Notes under the pieces: generated by a model
What the model saw: the letters and a program-made list of their open reading frames with translations, nothing else
What the model was told of the DNA's origin: nothing
The model's database searches: none
Program-made: the position numbers and the translations under genes
DNA from: Leptospiraceae bacterium
GTDB taxonomy: Bacteria; Spirochaetota; Leptospiria; Leptospirales; Leptonemataceae
Length of the DNA: 64,000 nt
Direction of reading: 5' to 3'
Assembly (NCBI GenBank): GCA_026005135.1
Contig: BPKM01000002.1
Location: forward strand, 186,001 to 250,000
Shown here: one piece after another, positions 27,512 through 36,757 of the stretch
Layout of the letters: every line of letters begins with the position of its first letter
Numbering within the stretch: position 1 is the stretch's first letter

Positions 27512-28285
27512 GTGATGTTCTTAGAAGATCTAAAAAAACAAATTCCAGAAGAATATTTTTTTTACAGTAATTCAATTTTTAATTTATTTGATTTAGAAAA
27601 AATTAATGATTTCTATCTATTTCTAAAAGAAAATAATGAAATTGGCGGTTTTTTTTCTAAAGCTGATTCCGAAAGAATTGCTTCCCGTCATATTTATGAA
27701 TCTATGGTATATATTTATTATTTAAAAGAATATGTAAATGTTTCACGTGAAACGTCTATATTAGATGTAGGTAGCGGTCCTGGAATACCAGGATATATAC
27801 TTTATTGCTTAAAAGAAAATCCTAAAGTTAGTTTATTAGATTCTTCTCGAAGAAGATTACAATTTATTGAAAAATATATTAAACAAAAAAATTATTCAGA
27901 TATCCAGATCATATACAAAAGAATTGAAGAATGGACTCAGCAATTTGATGTTGTAATAACTCGAGCATTAATACCATTTCCTTATAATGCTGTTTTATTA
28001 AGACATTCATTTATCAATGTTGCAGCAATCTTTTCAGGAAATATACAAATAAATGAAAATATCATTCAATATTTAAAAAAAAATAATCTTATTATAAAAA
28101 ATAATATTAAAATCCTAGAATTAGAATTTTTGGGAGAAAGATACTTGATTCTACTTTCCCATATAGATAGAACAAAAAAATTGAAACCAATCAAATGGAA
28201 AACACTCAGGAGAGAAATGGATGAGTTACATAATAGCAATAGCAAACCAAAAGGGTGGAGTAGGCAAAACAACATCCACAATTAA
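27512..28285 (+). CDS. rsmG: 16S rRNA (guanine-527-N7)-methyltransferase
   Basis: A 257-residue SAM methyltransferase. The family core is RHIYESM, ILDVGSGPGIPGYIL and SLLDSSRRRLQFI, followed by VVITRALIPFP in the position of the RsmG catalytic strand. It methylates G527 of 16S rRNA. The gene contains a parS site (27739-27754), encoding NVSRET. Its C-terminus runs 65 bp into parA in another frame, which makes it slightly longer than usual (about 210-240 residues). It starts the rsmG-parA-parB run. Confidence 0.9.
   Translation: MMFLEDLKKQIPEEYFFYSNSIFNLFDLEKINDFYLFLKENNEIGGFFSKADSERIASRHIYESMVYIYYLKEYVNVSRETSILDVGSGPGIPGYILYCLKENPKVSLLDSSRRRLQFIEKYIKQKNYSDIQIIYKRIEEWTQQFDVVITRALIPFPYNAVLLRHSFINVAAIFSGNIQINENIIQYLKKNNLIIKNNIKILELEFLGERYLILLSHIDRTKKLKPIKWKTLRREMDELHNSNSKPKGWSRQNNIHN
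27739..27754. other. parS centromere site inside rsmG
   Basis: TGTTTCACGTGAAACG matches the bacterial parS consensus TGTTNCACGTGAAACA at 15 of 16 positions; the last base is G instead of A. The palindromic core GTTTCACGTGAAAC is perfect. It lies about 470 bp before parA. In many bacteria parS sites lie near parAB and oriC, and ParB nucleates there. Confidence 0.92.
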
Positions 28286-28982
28286 TATTGCAGCCTATCT
28301 TGGCAAAAAAGAAAAAAAAGTTTTAGTTGTTGATATGGATCCACAGGGAAATGCTTCTTCTGGTTTTGGTATAGATATACATAAATTAAATAAAACAATT
28401 TACGAAGTTTTAATTGAAGAATATACTGCAACAGAATGTATTTTACCTCTAAAAGAGAAAAATATATGGATATTACCAGCAAATGTAAATCTTGCAGGTT
28501 TAGAGGTTGATTTATTAGAATTAGAAAATAAGCATGAACAACTAAAAATTGTTCTAAATTCAATACGGAATCAATATGACTATATTTTAATTGATTGTCC
28601 ACCAAACCTTGGTATTTTAACTATTAATGCCTTATGTGCAGCAGATGGAGTTATTATTCCTTTACAAACAGAATATTATGCACTGGAAGGGATTACACAA
28701 TTAATTCGAGTAATTGATAGAGTACAAAAATCACTAAATCCATCCCTTGTTTTAACTGGTGTTTTACTTACGATGTATGATCAAAGAACAAATTTATCTA
28801 AAATGGTAGTTGAAGATGTAAGAACACATTTTAAAGATAAAGTATTTCAAACAATCATTCCCAGAAATGTAAAACTTTCAGAAGCACCATCTTATGGACA
28901 AAGTATTGCTATATATGCACCAGATAGTCCTGGGGCAATTGCATATGAAAAAGTTGTAGAAGAATTAACTCAAAGAACATAA
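28221..28982 (+). CDS. parA: Chromosome-partitioning ATPase ParA (Soj)
   Basis: A 253-residue ParA of the chromosomal small type. The deviant Walker A motif KGGVGKTT is at residues 11-18, the A-prime region is VDMDPQGNASSGFG, and Walker B is YILIDCPPNLG. C-terminal PRNVKLSEAPSYGQSI is typical of Soj. No N-terminal HTH is present. The ATG at 28221 has AGGAGA upstream and lies inside rsmG, giving a 65-bp overlap. It works with ParB and parS in chromosome segregation. Confidence 0.96.
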   Translation: MSYIIAIANQKGGVGKTTSTINIAAYLGKKEKKVLVVDMDPQGNASSGFGIDIHKLNKTIYEVLIEEYTATECILPLKEKNIWILPANVNLAGLEVDLLELENKHEQLKIVLNSIRNQYDYILIDCPPNLGILTINALCAADGVIIPLQTEYYALEGITQLIRVIDRVQKSLNPSLVLTGVLLTMYDQRTNLSKMVVEDVRTHFKDKVFQTIIPRNVKLSEAPSYGQSIAIYAPDSPGAIAYEKVVEELTQRT

Positions 28983-29002
28983 TACTTGTAAGGAAATTAG
29001 TT

Positions 29003-29878
29003 ATGGCAACAAAACGAAAAGGATTAGGAAAGGGACTGGCAAATTTATTACCAGATTTGAATACAACAAATACAGAATCATCAAGTAATGAATTTCAATA
29101 TATTGACGTAGATAAAATTGAACCCAATCCAGATCAGCCAAGGAAACGATTTAATCAGAAAGAATTAGAAGAACTTGCAGAAACAATTAAAAATGTAGGT
29201 ATTTTAGAACCCATTATAGTAAGACAAGAAAATGAAAAATATATAATTATTTCTGGAGAAAGGAGATGGCGTGCAACTAAGCTGGCAGGTTTTAAAAAGA
29301 TTCCAGCTATACTAAAAAATGTAGATGATATTAAAAGTGCAGAACTTGCAATTATTGAAAATATTCAGAGAGAAGATTTAACCCCATTAGAAGAAGCAAG
29401 AGCATATGAACGTTTGATGAAACTTACCAATATGAATATAAAACAAATTGCTGAAAGAGTAGGAAAAGATCGTTCTACAATATCTAATTTATTAAGATTA
29501 CTAAAACTGCCAGAAGAAATACAACAATTAGTTGAAGATAAAAAAATTACAGCAGGACAAGTTCGCCCCTTACTATCTATAGCAGATAAAAAAATGATGA
29601 TTCAATTAGCAAATAAAATTGTAGAAGAAAACTGGAGTGCACGAAAAGTAGAAGAAGAAGTTGCAAAAATAACAGATCCTGTTTCTTCCAAAACAACTAC
29701 GAAAAATGAACAATTTAAAGATCCAGCAATTATAGATGTTGAAAAAAAAATTAGAGCAAAATTCACAACTAAGGTAGATATTCAACATAAGAGTAATGGT
29801 TCGGGCAAAATTATTATACATTATGCTAATTTAGACGAATTTGATAGAATTATAGAATTATTAGGAATCGAATTATAA
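29003..29878 (+). CDS. parB: Chromosome-partitioning protein ParB (Spo0J)
   Basis: A 291-residue ParB. The N-terminal KGLGKGLANLLPD segment is the ParA-activating tail. The CTPase/ParB domain has NPDQPRKRF, IISGERRWRA and IENIQREDLTPLEEA; the HTH is MNIKQIAERVGKDRSTISNLL. The C-terminal dimerisation region ends GKIIIHYANLDEFDRIIELLG. It loads at parS (one visible site in rsmG) and spreads as a clamp. It lies 20 bp after parA with a ribosome site AAGGAAA. Confidence 0.96.
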   Translation: MATKRKGLGKGLANLLPDLNTTNTESSSNEFQYIDVDKIEPNPDQPRKRFNQKELEELAETIKNVGILEPIIVRQENEKYIIISGERRWRATKLAGFKKIPAILKNVDDIKSAELAIIENIQREDLTPLEEARAYERLMKLTNMNIKQIAERVGKDRSTISNLLRLLKLPEEIQQLVEDKKITAGQVRPLLSIADKKMMIQLANKIVEENWSARKVEEEVAKITDPVSSKTTTKNEQFKDPAIIDVEKKIRAKFTTKVDIQHKSNGSGKIIIHYANLDEFDRIIELLGIEL

Positions 29879-29892
29879 TCACGATTTAAAAT

Positions 29893-30657
29893 CTAATCTT
29901 TAATATGCTCATGATTATATAAATGATCCCTACAATATTCATGATCGGAACATTCTACACAATAACGAAAATCCATATAGGGATCATCCTTTTCTGTTAT
30001 TCCACAAATCGTACATTTATGTAAAGGTTTATTTTCTTCTCGTTTATTTATCTGAAATTTAATCTGGTGTAATTTAGGTGTTTTATTTCTTATATCTGGC
30101 AAAACAATTAGTAGAATAAAATTTAGTAAACCAAGTATTGGTCCCAGTATTGGTAATAAAGAATTAATTTTAAGAGATAATATAACAGCATTATAAAGTA
30201 GAAATGCTCCAGTAAAAATTCCAATCCACTTCATTTTAATTGGCAAGATAAAAAATAATAAAATTTCCATATCGGGATATAAATAGGCAACCGCAAAAAA
30301 TACTGATAAGTATACGTAATAAGCATCTAAGGGATAAAAATAGGTACCTATTAAAATGAAAAAATAACCACTGAATATAAATAAATTATATTTTACTATT
30401 CCTAATTCCTGTTCCAGCATATTTCCAAATAACCAGAATATATATAAAAATAAAATCAACGATAACAAGTTATCTGTAATACGAAATGGAAATAAAAAAA
30501 TTTGCCACCATTGATCTGTTAGAAGCATCTGTATTTGAAAATGCGAATAAGGTGTATTGGTAATTATATCTAATATATTTACAATTGCCATAAATAAAAT
30601 TAAAATATTTGTTAAATTTGCAATTGTATATTTTTCGAACTTAAATTTCTTGTTCAT
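29893..30657 (-). CDS. Rhomboid-like membrane protein with zinc-ribbon tail, no visible catalytic motif
   Basis: A 254-residue protein with about six membrane helices arranged like a rhomboid/derlin fold (QWWQIFLFPFRI, then WLFGNMLEQELGI). I do not see the GxSG serine motif or the His of active proteases, so it is probably a pseudo-rhomboid. After residue 205 there is a soluble tail with two cysteine pairs and histidines (CTICGITEKDD, CVECSDHEYCRDHLYNHEH), suggesting a zinc-binding module. It is convergent with parB and divergent from ccmB. Confidence 0.6.
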   Translation of the reverse strand: MNKKFKFEKYTIANLTNILILFMAIVNILDIITNTPYSHFQIQMLLTDQWWQIFLFPFRITDNLLSLILFLYIFWLFGNMLEQELGIVKYNLFIFSGYFFILIGTYFYPLDAYYVYLSVFFAVAYLYPDMEILLFFILPIKMKWIGIFTGAFLLYNAVILSLKINSLLPILGPILGLLNFILLIVLPDIRNKTPKLHQIKFQINKREENKPLHKCTICGITEKDDPYMDFRYCVECSDHEYCRDHLYNHEHIKD

Positions 30658-30686
30658 AGAAAAAACAAATAATATCAGGTTATTTT

Positions 30687-31379
30687 ATGTCAATAAAGTA
30701 CCTATGGGTTTGTTTAAAATGGGAAATAAAAATGCAACTTCGTTCTATACAGATTATTATAATGTTATTTTTCTTTTCATTATCATTAACAGTAATATAT
30801 TATTATTCACTACGAACCAATGTTTTTTTAGACGAAAAAAATTATTATGGTTTATTCTTATTATCAATTTTCTTTATGATAATATTATTATCTGGGAGAG
30901 GTTTACAAAAAGAAAAAGAAGCAGGATTTTATAAAATTATTTTAATGAGTCCTATACCAAGATGGATTTTTTATATTAGTAGAATTTTTACTAAATCTAT
31001 TATAATAATGTTTATTATATTTATATTTCAATTTATTTACAAAATTTTATTAATAGGACAAATCTATTTTTTTAAAAATGATATTTATATAATTTTATTA
31101 TTTTATCCCTGTATTATAAATTTATTAGCAATTGGAGAAATTGTATCATTATTATCTTCTGGAAATCGAATGAGAGAATTAATATTACCAGCCTTATTTT
31201 TTCCTTTATCAATTCCAGTCTTTATAATATATTCAAGTATCGTTAATGAAATGGTGCAATTAGAAATAAAATGGAATTTTTTAATAACAAGAAATTTTAT
31301 TTTACCTGTAATTTTATCAATAATTTATGTTCTAATTGGAATATTGTTTTTTACTTATCTTTCAGTAGATGAAAGTTAA
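30687..31379 (+). CDS. ccmB: Heme exporter membrane subunit CcmB
   Basis: A 230-residue protein with six membrane helices and CcmB features: the N-terminal WEIKMQLRS, then GRGLQKEKEAGFYKIILMSP, which matches the family segment that follows the second helix, and the ALFFPLSIPVFI helix. CcmAB-type transporters act with CcmC and CcmE in cytochrome c maturation system I. The ATPase gene ccmA is not in this window. ccmC follows 15 bp downstream. Confidence 0.82.
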   Translation: MSIKYLWVCLKWEIKMQLRSIQIIIMLFFFSLSLTVIYYYSLRTNVFLDEKNYYGLFLLSIFFMIILLSGRGLQKEKEAGFYKIILMSPIPRWIFYISRIFTKSIIIMFIIFIFQFIYKILLIGQIYFFKNDIYIILLFYPCIINLLAIGEIVSLLSSGNRMRELILPALFFPLSIPVFIIYSSIVNEMVQLEIKWNFLITRNFILPVILSIIYVLIGILFFTYLSVDES

Positions 31380-31394
31380 AAAAAGGATAACATT

Positions 31395-32060
31395 ATGAAT
31401 AAAAATAAAATAATCATAGTCATAAATATAATATTTGCTTTTATTCTAATACCAGTTACAATTATGGCATTAACATATCCACCTGTAATTTCATCTCAGG
31501 GGCAGGCACATCGAATATTTTATATTCATGTTCCTATCGCATGGGTATCTATGTATTCGCCCATCATTGGATTTATTGCTGGAATACTTTATATGATCAC
31601 AAAAAAACGCATTTATGATAGAATTATTGTAACTTCAATGAAAGTTGCCTTTATATTTGCACTTGGAGTGGTTATTTCTGGACCTCTTTGGGCTTCTACA
31701 GAATGGGGAACCTTCTGGAACTGGAAAGATCCAAGATTAATGAGTTTTTTTGTATTGTTATTATCTATAAGTAGTTTCTTTATTGTTAGAAATTTTACCG
31801 ATGATCCTCAGAAAAAAGCAAATTATAGTGCTATTATGACAATTCTTGCTACTCTAGCTTCCATCTTTACATGGTTTTCCATAAGAATATTTACACCAGA
31901 TACACATCCTGGTCCTGTTCTCCATACTATGTCTCCAAAGATAAAAACCACATTCTGGATTTCTGTATTAGGATACCATTTCTTTTTTCTTGTTATATTT
32001 TATATTACTTATCAATTTGAAAAATTAAGCGAACTTTATAATAAAATTAAAACATATTAA
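31395..32060 (+). CDS. ccmC: Cytochrome c biogenesis heme-handling protein CcmC
   Basis: A 221-residue six-helix protein. The heme-handling signature is WASTEWGTFWNWKDPR, the tryptophan-rich loop that faces the periplasm. The flanking His residues occur in FYIHVPIAW (first) and PVLHTMSPK (second). CcmC moves heme to CcmE in system I. The ribosome site AAAGGA lies upstream, and ccmB precedes it by 15 bp. An exported protein of unknown family follows by 10 bp. Confidence 0.9.
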   Translation: MNKNKIIIVINIIFAFILIPVTIMALTYPPVISSQGQAHRIFYIHVPIAWVSMYSPIIGFIAGILYMITKKRIYDRIIVTSMKVAFIFALGVVISGPLWASTEWGTFWNWKDPRLMSFFVLLLSISSFFIVRNFTDDPQKKANYSAIMTILATLASIFTWFSIRIFTPDTHPGPVLHTMSPKIKTTFWISVLGYHFFFLVIFYITYQFEKLSELYNKIKTY

Positions 32061-32070
32061 GGAGCTTTAT

Positions 32071-32517
32071 ATGAAAATTTTAAACAAAAAAGTGTTTCTT
32101 ATATTATTTTTATGTATATTAACACCAATTATTTCAGAGCCGTTATCAAAAGATTTCATTGAAAAAAAATTAGAAGAATTAAAACAATTAAATCCTGCCC
32201 AACGTAAAGAAAAAACAGAATTATTGGATTACGAAACAACTGCTAGTATATTAAGTTATATCCGTTATAAATATATAAAAAATGATCCCGAAATGGAAAT
32301 TATCTTTTCACTTTATGATCATTTAGCAAACCTTAATGCTATAAAATTATCTCAAAAACGGTTGAATCGTTTACTATTTGTAATTATATTTACTTTAATT
32401 TTATTTTCTTCTTATCTAACTTATATTTTAATCAATCAAAATAAAATCATAAAAGAACTAAAAGAATATAGCCATAATCAAGAAGAAAATCAATCTTTCG
32501 AAGTATTTAAAGGATAA
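32071..32517 (+). CDS. Exported single-helix protein in the ccm operon
   Basis: A 148-residue protein with a signal peptide (about 21 residues, ending IISE), an exported helical part rich in Lys and Glu, and a membrane helix at about residues 105-124 ([20 protein letters not shown]). A charged tail follows. It occupies the place of small Ccm proteins (CcmD or CcmH-like) but lacks a visible CxxC or heme ligand motif. A role in cytochrome c maturation is inferred only from the operon. Confidence 0.55.
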   Translation: MKILNKKVFLILFLCILTPIISEPLSKDFIEKKLEELKQLNPAQRKEKTELLDYETTASILSYIRYKYIKNDPEMEIIFSLYDHLANLNAIKLSQKRLNRLLFVIIFTLILFSSYLTYILINQNKIIKELKEYSHNQEENQSFEVFKG

Positions 32518-33323
32518 TGTTTTATTTTGATAGTTTTAAACATCCCTATATTCTTATAAACAAGAATATTATTTTACCAGTAGTTTCTCTGATTAATTTC
32601 GATTTAGTAGAAGCAGAAAAAATTTATCAGATCTTATTGGACAATTTTCCTTCTTTTACAGAAGAATTTAAAATTATAAAACAAGATCAGATTATTGGAC
32701 AAAAAAAATATTATTCTTTTATAAAGATTATTTCCGATTTTTCTATAAATGTTGCCTTAGAATTAAGAATTCTTTCTTCTTATGCAGGTGGTGCTTCTAA
32801 AAATGAAATTTTAAATCAACCTACTCAAAACTATTCTCCTTCTTTCAAAACAGATCGTATTTATTATTACCTATTTATGTATTTGGTACAAAATTATACT
32901 ATTGATAAAGATAAACATATACAACATTTAGAACCTCAATATATTGGATTAATTCGAAATTACAAAATACCATATACAGATACGCGTATAGAACCTTGGA
33001 CTGTAGGAATATTCGACGATTTAGATTTTGGAGAATTATTAGATTCAATCCTAAAAAAAATACCTTATGAGTGGAAAGCTAAAATCTGGAAAAATCCTTT
33101 TACCGTCGAAAGAACAACATTAGCATTGAATTTAATTCATATCGAACAATATAAATATTTAGTTCATGATTTTATAAAATTTATTAAAAATATAGATGAG
33201 AATCAGTTCGAATCTAAGAACTTTAATACCTTTTTTAGCGATTGGGAGATTGAAAGATGTTTTTCAAAAAGTGGAAATATTCATTGGAAATTCAAAAAAA
33301 TTCCTTTTATAAATTTGCCTTAG
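32517..33323 (+). CDS. Hypothetical cytoplasmic protein
   Basis: A 268-residue protein without signal peptide or membrane helices, rich in aromatic and charged residues. I do not recognise it. Its ATG overlaps the stop of the preceding gene (TAATG) and its 3' end overlaps the next gene by 67 bp, so it belongs to the ccm operon transcript. Segments such as DLVEAEKIYQILLDNFPSF look helical. Confidence 0.5.
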   Translation: MFYFDSFKHPYILINKNIILPVVSLINFDLVEAEKIYQILLDNFPSFTEEFKIIKQDQIIGQKKYYSFIKIISDFSINVALELRILSSYAGGASKNEILNQPTQNYSPSFKTDRIYYYLFMYLVQNYTIDKDKHIQHLEPQYIGLIRNYKIPYTDTRIEPWTVGIFDDLDFGELLDSILKKIPYEWKAKIWKNPFTVERTTLALNLIHIEQYKYLVHDFIKFIKNIDENQFESKNFNTFFSDWEIERCFSKSGNIHWKFKKIPFINLP

Positions 33324-34294
33324 GAATTTTATTACTTATTAATTGTAAAACCCCCGTATATAAAGATACTATCTGTTATAAAATAAATACAATATACAAA
33401 GTTTTACAATCAATTGAAATTGATTCCAATAAATGGATGCTTATAGTCCTGGATCTTAATAAAAGGGATTATAAAAACGAAATTATTAATGATACTAAAA
33501 TTCAAATTGCTGAATTAAAATATAATAAATTTTATATAAGAGATATAAAAATTTTAAAACGCGATGATTATCCCTTAAAACCTATTTCTATAGCATATGA
33601 TAAACTTTCAAAAACAATTTATATTTTAAATATGGCATTTTATAAACAACGCTCTTTAGAAATTTATACTTTAGAAAAAAATATATTATTATTTAAAACG
33701 CGATATCGATCTGATAATTTTAATAACCTTATTTCTATTGCATATTTTAATAAAAAATTAATTGGGCTTAATAGTATAGATTCATTGTTAAATATTAATC
33801 CAATTACATTTATAATTAAAGACGATTTAAAGTTTCAATACTTAACAAGCAAAATAAAAAACGCATATAAAATTAAAAATATAAATGATTCCTTATTTGT
33901 AATCCAACCCAAAGAAAAAAAAATTATTTTCTTAGACAAAGATTTTAATATTAATAGAGAAATACATTTTGATTTATATCCTTACGATATTCTTTTTAGT
34001 AATAATCAATATGTTATTTTATTAAATAAAAATTATATTAATATATTGGATAGCAATACTTATCAATATTTACAAAATAATGAATCTTATTTTTATTTTA
34101 TCCCAATTCCTTTATTAAATACTTATCATAAATTTGATATATATAATTCTTCTTTTGAAAAATATAAAATCATTTCTCAATCTTATTTTGATTTTTTTGC
34201 AACAAATACAAAAGAAAAAGATTGGGATATTATTATAAATCAATTTTCATCTTTTTCTAATCGCTGCAATATCCATAATGATTTAGATAAATGA
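33257..34294 (+). CDS. Hypothetical lipoprotein, possible beta-propeller
   Basis: A 345-residue protein with a long basic N-region and a lipoprotein signal ending LLLINC (Cys30). The mature part has repeating strands of the form KTIYILNM, NNLISIAYF, DSLFVIQPKEKKIIFLDKD and QYVILLNKNYINILD, spaced by 40-50 residues, compatible with a beta-propeller. I cannot name a family. It overlaps the previous gene by 67 bp and the convergent DUF115 gene by 55 bp. Confidence 0.55.
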   Translation: MFFKKWKYSLEIQKNSFYKFALGILLLINCKTPVYKDTICYKINTIYKVLQSIEIDSNKWMLIVLDLNKRDYKNEIINDTKIQIAELKYNKFYIRDIKILKRDDYPLKPISIAYDKLSKTIYILNMAFYKQRSLEIYTLEKNILLFKTRYRSDNFNNLISIAYFNKKLIGLNSIDSLLNINPITFIIKDDLKFQYLTSKIKNAYKIKNINDSLFVIQPKEKKIIFLDKDFNINREIHFDLYPYDILFSNNQYVILLNKNYINILDSNTYQYLQNNESYFYFIPIPLLNTYHKFDIYNSSFEKYKIISQSYFDFFATNTKEKDWDIIINQFSSFSNRCNIHNDLDK

Positions 34295-35994
34295 TTTATA
34301 TGCAATTGAACATTTTCTTTTAAATTTTGATAGACTTCTTTTGATATTTTTATGTTTTCTTTAAAATCATCTATTTCGTAATTTATAAAAGATGCTTCTA
34401 AATAAGGAAAAAGATTTAGTTCTTCTATACGAAAAAGTTCTTGTTCTAATATAAAAAGAGATTCAATATATTTTTTATTAGAAGGATCGTTCTGAAAATT
34501 ATGAATTGTATTTAATATTCTATCAATTAGTTCTTTTATGATTTGAAGTTTTTCATTTAAATTAGTAAAAAATTTATATAAATCATAGTTAGTATTTATA
34601 TCTTCATTTATAATAAGTTGTTTTTTATCTTCTTTCGATGTTAATAATTGTAAAAATTCTTTCTCGTTAAAAATAATATGAAAATTTTTTATAGGACATC
34701 CATTTCCATACAATAGAAATAAATTTAGATGTTTATAATAACTATAATGCTTTTCAAACCAATTTTTAAAAATCATCAACTTATCATTCGTGATGATCTT
34801 TTCATTTTTTAAGTTCAAACAATATTTCGTAGGTAATGACGTTAATTGTTTATAGTTATAATATTCTAACGAATACAATCGGTTATTATAATAAAGAAGA
34901 CGAAATTCTATTGAAGAATATTTTGTATGAACAATATTATCTGGAAAACCAAAATCAAGTCCAGTGAAAAATATATTTGAGCAACCTAAATAACAGGCAA
35001 AATCTAACGCGGTAGTAGATACAGAACCACCACTTTTCAAAAAATCAATATCAGAAAATAATTTTTTATATATAAAAGAAACATAAGGTAATGTATTATT
35101 AAAAATATAAACTTTTTTTTGATTCAATTTACGATTCAAAAGATAATTTTTTATGGTTAAATAATATACTACTGGATCACAAACCAAATGAAATGGTAAA
35201 TTTAAATTTTTTTCTAAATGTAAATAATTAATAATCTGGGCATCAACAGAAATTACAAAATCTGGTATAATCTGATTTTTTATTAAAGTATTTAATGCAG
35301 TATCGACACATATGATTAAAATCTTATTTTGTATTTTTTTTATACTATTTATCCAGTAATCCAGTGATGGTCCACCACAAACGATTATTGCATTAAATTT
35401 CTGAAACCTATTATTTAAATGATTTATTGGTCGAATATATTTAGAAAAGATCAAATTCTTATAAAAATTCGAAATCCATAATTTCTCAAACTTCTTTGCG
35501 GTATTATAATTTACCTGATAATAAAATCTTTTTCTGTAAAATAAATCTATAATTTTATAATCTTCTTGATTTAAATAGCTTTTTAAATAGAATAGTTCGT
35601 ATTTTAAAATATCTTTTCCTAAATTACGAATTAAATCTACATCAAATAAATTCGAAAATATTATTCTTTTCTCAATTAAAGAACGAAAATCATTAATAGC
35701 AAAGTTTAATCTATCTTTCGCTTTTTCCAGAATAAATATATCTGGTTCTATCCATAATATTTTATAATTTGTATTCTTTATAATTTCCTCTATTATAAAT
35801 CCTAATCCAACTTTATAACAAATTATTACATTTATAAAAGGATTTATCTGTTCAATTAAAGAAAAAAATTGGCGTTTTGCTTCTTTATAAGGATCATATT
35901 TACTATGAACATACTTATTATTATATCTTATATTATAAGGTATATTATCTTTATATATAATCTCAATATTACGAGAATTCATTGATGATAGCAT
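34240..35994 (-). CDS. DUF115 (Maf/MptE-like) glycosyltransferase-family protein
   Basis: A 584-residue protein of the DUF115 group, the motility-associated factor glycosyltransferase family. The core has AIIVCGGPSLDYW, ICVDTALNTLI, DFVISVDAQIINYLH, GGSVSTTALDFACYLGC and IFFTGLDFGFPDN. Related proteins glycosylate flagellin with nonulosonic acids in Campylobacter and Aeromonas, and are common in spirochaetes. The C-terminal third is helical. It overlaps the ABC ATPase gene upstream by 26 bp and is convergent with the propeller-like lipoprotein. No flagellar genes are nearby, so the substrate is unknown. Confidence 0.8.
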   Translation of the reverse strand: MLSSMNSRNIEIIYKDNIPYNIRYNNKYVHSKYDPYKEAKRQFFSLIEQINPFINVIICYKVGLGFIIEEIIKNTNYKILWIEPDIFILEKAKDRLNFAINDFRSLIEKRIIFSNLFDVDLIRNLGKDILKYELFYLKSYLNQEDYKIIDLFYRKRFYYQVNYNTAKKFEKLWISNFYKNLIFSKYIRPINHLNNRFQKFNAIIVCGGPSLDYWINSIKKIQNKILIICVDTALNTLIKNQIIPDFVISVDAQIINYLHLEKNLNLPFHLVCDPVVYYLTIKNYLLNRKLNQKKVYIFNNTLPYVSFIYKKLFSDIDFLKSGGSVSTTALDFACYLGCSNIFFTGLDFGFPDNIVHTKYSSIEFRLLYYNNRLYSLEYYNYKQLTSLPTKYCLNLKNEKIITNDKLMIFKNWFEKHYSYYKHLNLFLLYGNGCPIKNFHIIFNEKEFLQLLTSKEDKKQLIINEDINTNYDLYKFFTNLNEKLQIIKELIDRILNTIHNFQNDPSNKKYIESLFILEQELFRIEELNLFPYLEASFINYEIDDFKENIKISKEVYQNLKENVQLHINHLSKSLWILQRLEKDEN

Positions 35995-36757
35995 AAAAAC
36001 GATTATTAATTTTTTTTATTATTAAATCCATATCATATAATTTAGAAAAATTTAGTGACGTTAATGCTTTATCTATATCGTCAAAATAAAAAACTTTTCC
36101 TTCTTTTAATAATATTGCTTTTTTTACAAAAGAAGGTATTTCCTCAATTCGATGTAAAACAATTATAATAAATGAAATTTGTTTTGATATTTCGGAAATA
36201 AACTTTTCAAATTCTATTCTTCCTTTTATATCAAGACCATCAAATGGTTCATCTAATATTAAAATTTTAGGTTTTTTTATAATACTTCGAAGAAGCAATG
36301 TTCTGTATTTTTCTCCAGTAGAAAGATAAATAAATTTTTTATTATAATATTTTTCAGAAACAGAAGGAATATATTGTTTTAATAGAGATCTCGCAATTTC
36401 TTTTTGTTCTTTTGTAGCTTCAGTATAATATCCAATTTGATCATAAAATCCAGTGCAAATAGTTTCCAGGATACTTATTTCGCTATGATAGGTTTCGAAC
36501 CAGTTTACAATTTTAGGAAAAAAATTGCCAAAAAATTGTTTTTTATGAGCTGTTAGAAAAGAAGAATTTTCAAATTCAATTTTTGAACTTCCTACTGTTG
36601 GCCATTCCAAACCAGTGATAATACTTAAAAGTGTTGTTTTTCCAGATCCATTAGGACCAATAAGGGTATAAAAATTCTCTTCCAGTACTAAATTAATATT
36701 CTCTAAAATAATTTCTTTATTACGAATATAGGAAACATTATTTAAAATTATTTTCAT
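35969..36757 (-). CDS. ABC transporter-type ATPase
   Basis: A 262-residue ABC ATPase. Walker A is IGPNGSGKTTLL, Walker B is ILILDEPFDGLD, and the switch His is in IIIVLHRIEE. The signature motif is YLSTGEKYR instead of LSGGQ, as in ModF/PhrA-type ATPases, which are not ordinary transporters. No permease is adjacent. It shares a transcript with the DUF115 gene (26-bp overlap) and the phosphohexomutase gene (1-bp overlap). Confidence 0.85.
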   Translation of the reverse strand: MKIILNNVSYIRNKEIILENINLVLEENFYTLIGPNGSGKTTLLSIITGLEWPTVGSSKIEFENSSFLTAHKKQFFGNFFPKIVNWFETYHSEISILETICTGFYDQIGYYTEATKEQKEIARSLLKQYIPSVSEKYYNKKFIYLSTGEKYRTLLLRSIIKKPKILILDEPFDGLDIKGRIEFEKFISEISKQISFIIIVLHRIEEIPSFVKKAILLKEGKVFYFDDIDKALTSLNFSKLYDMDLIIKKINNRFYAIINEFS

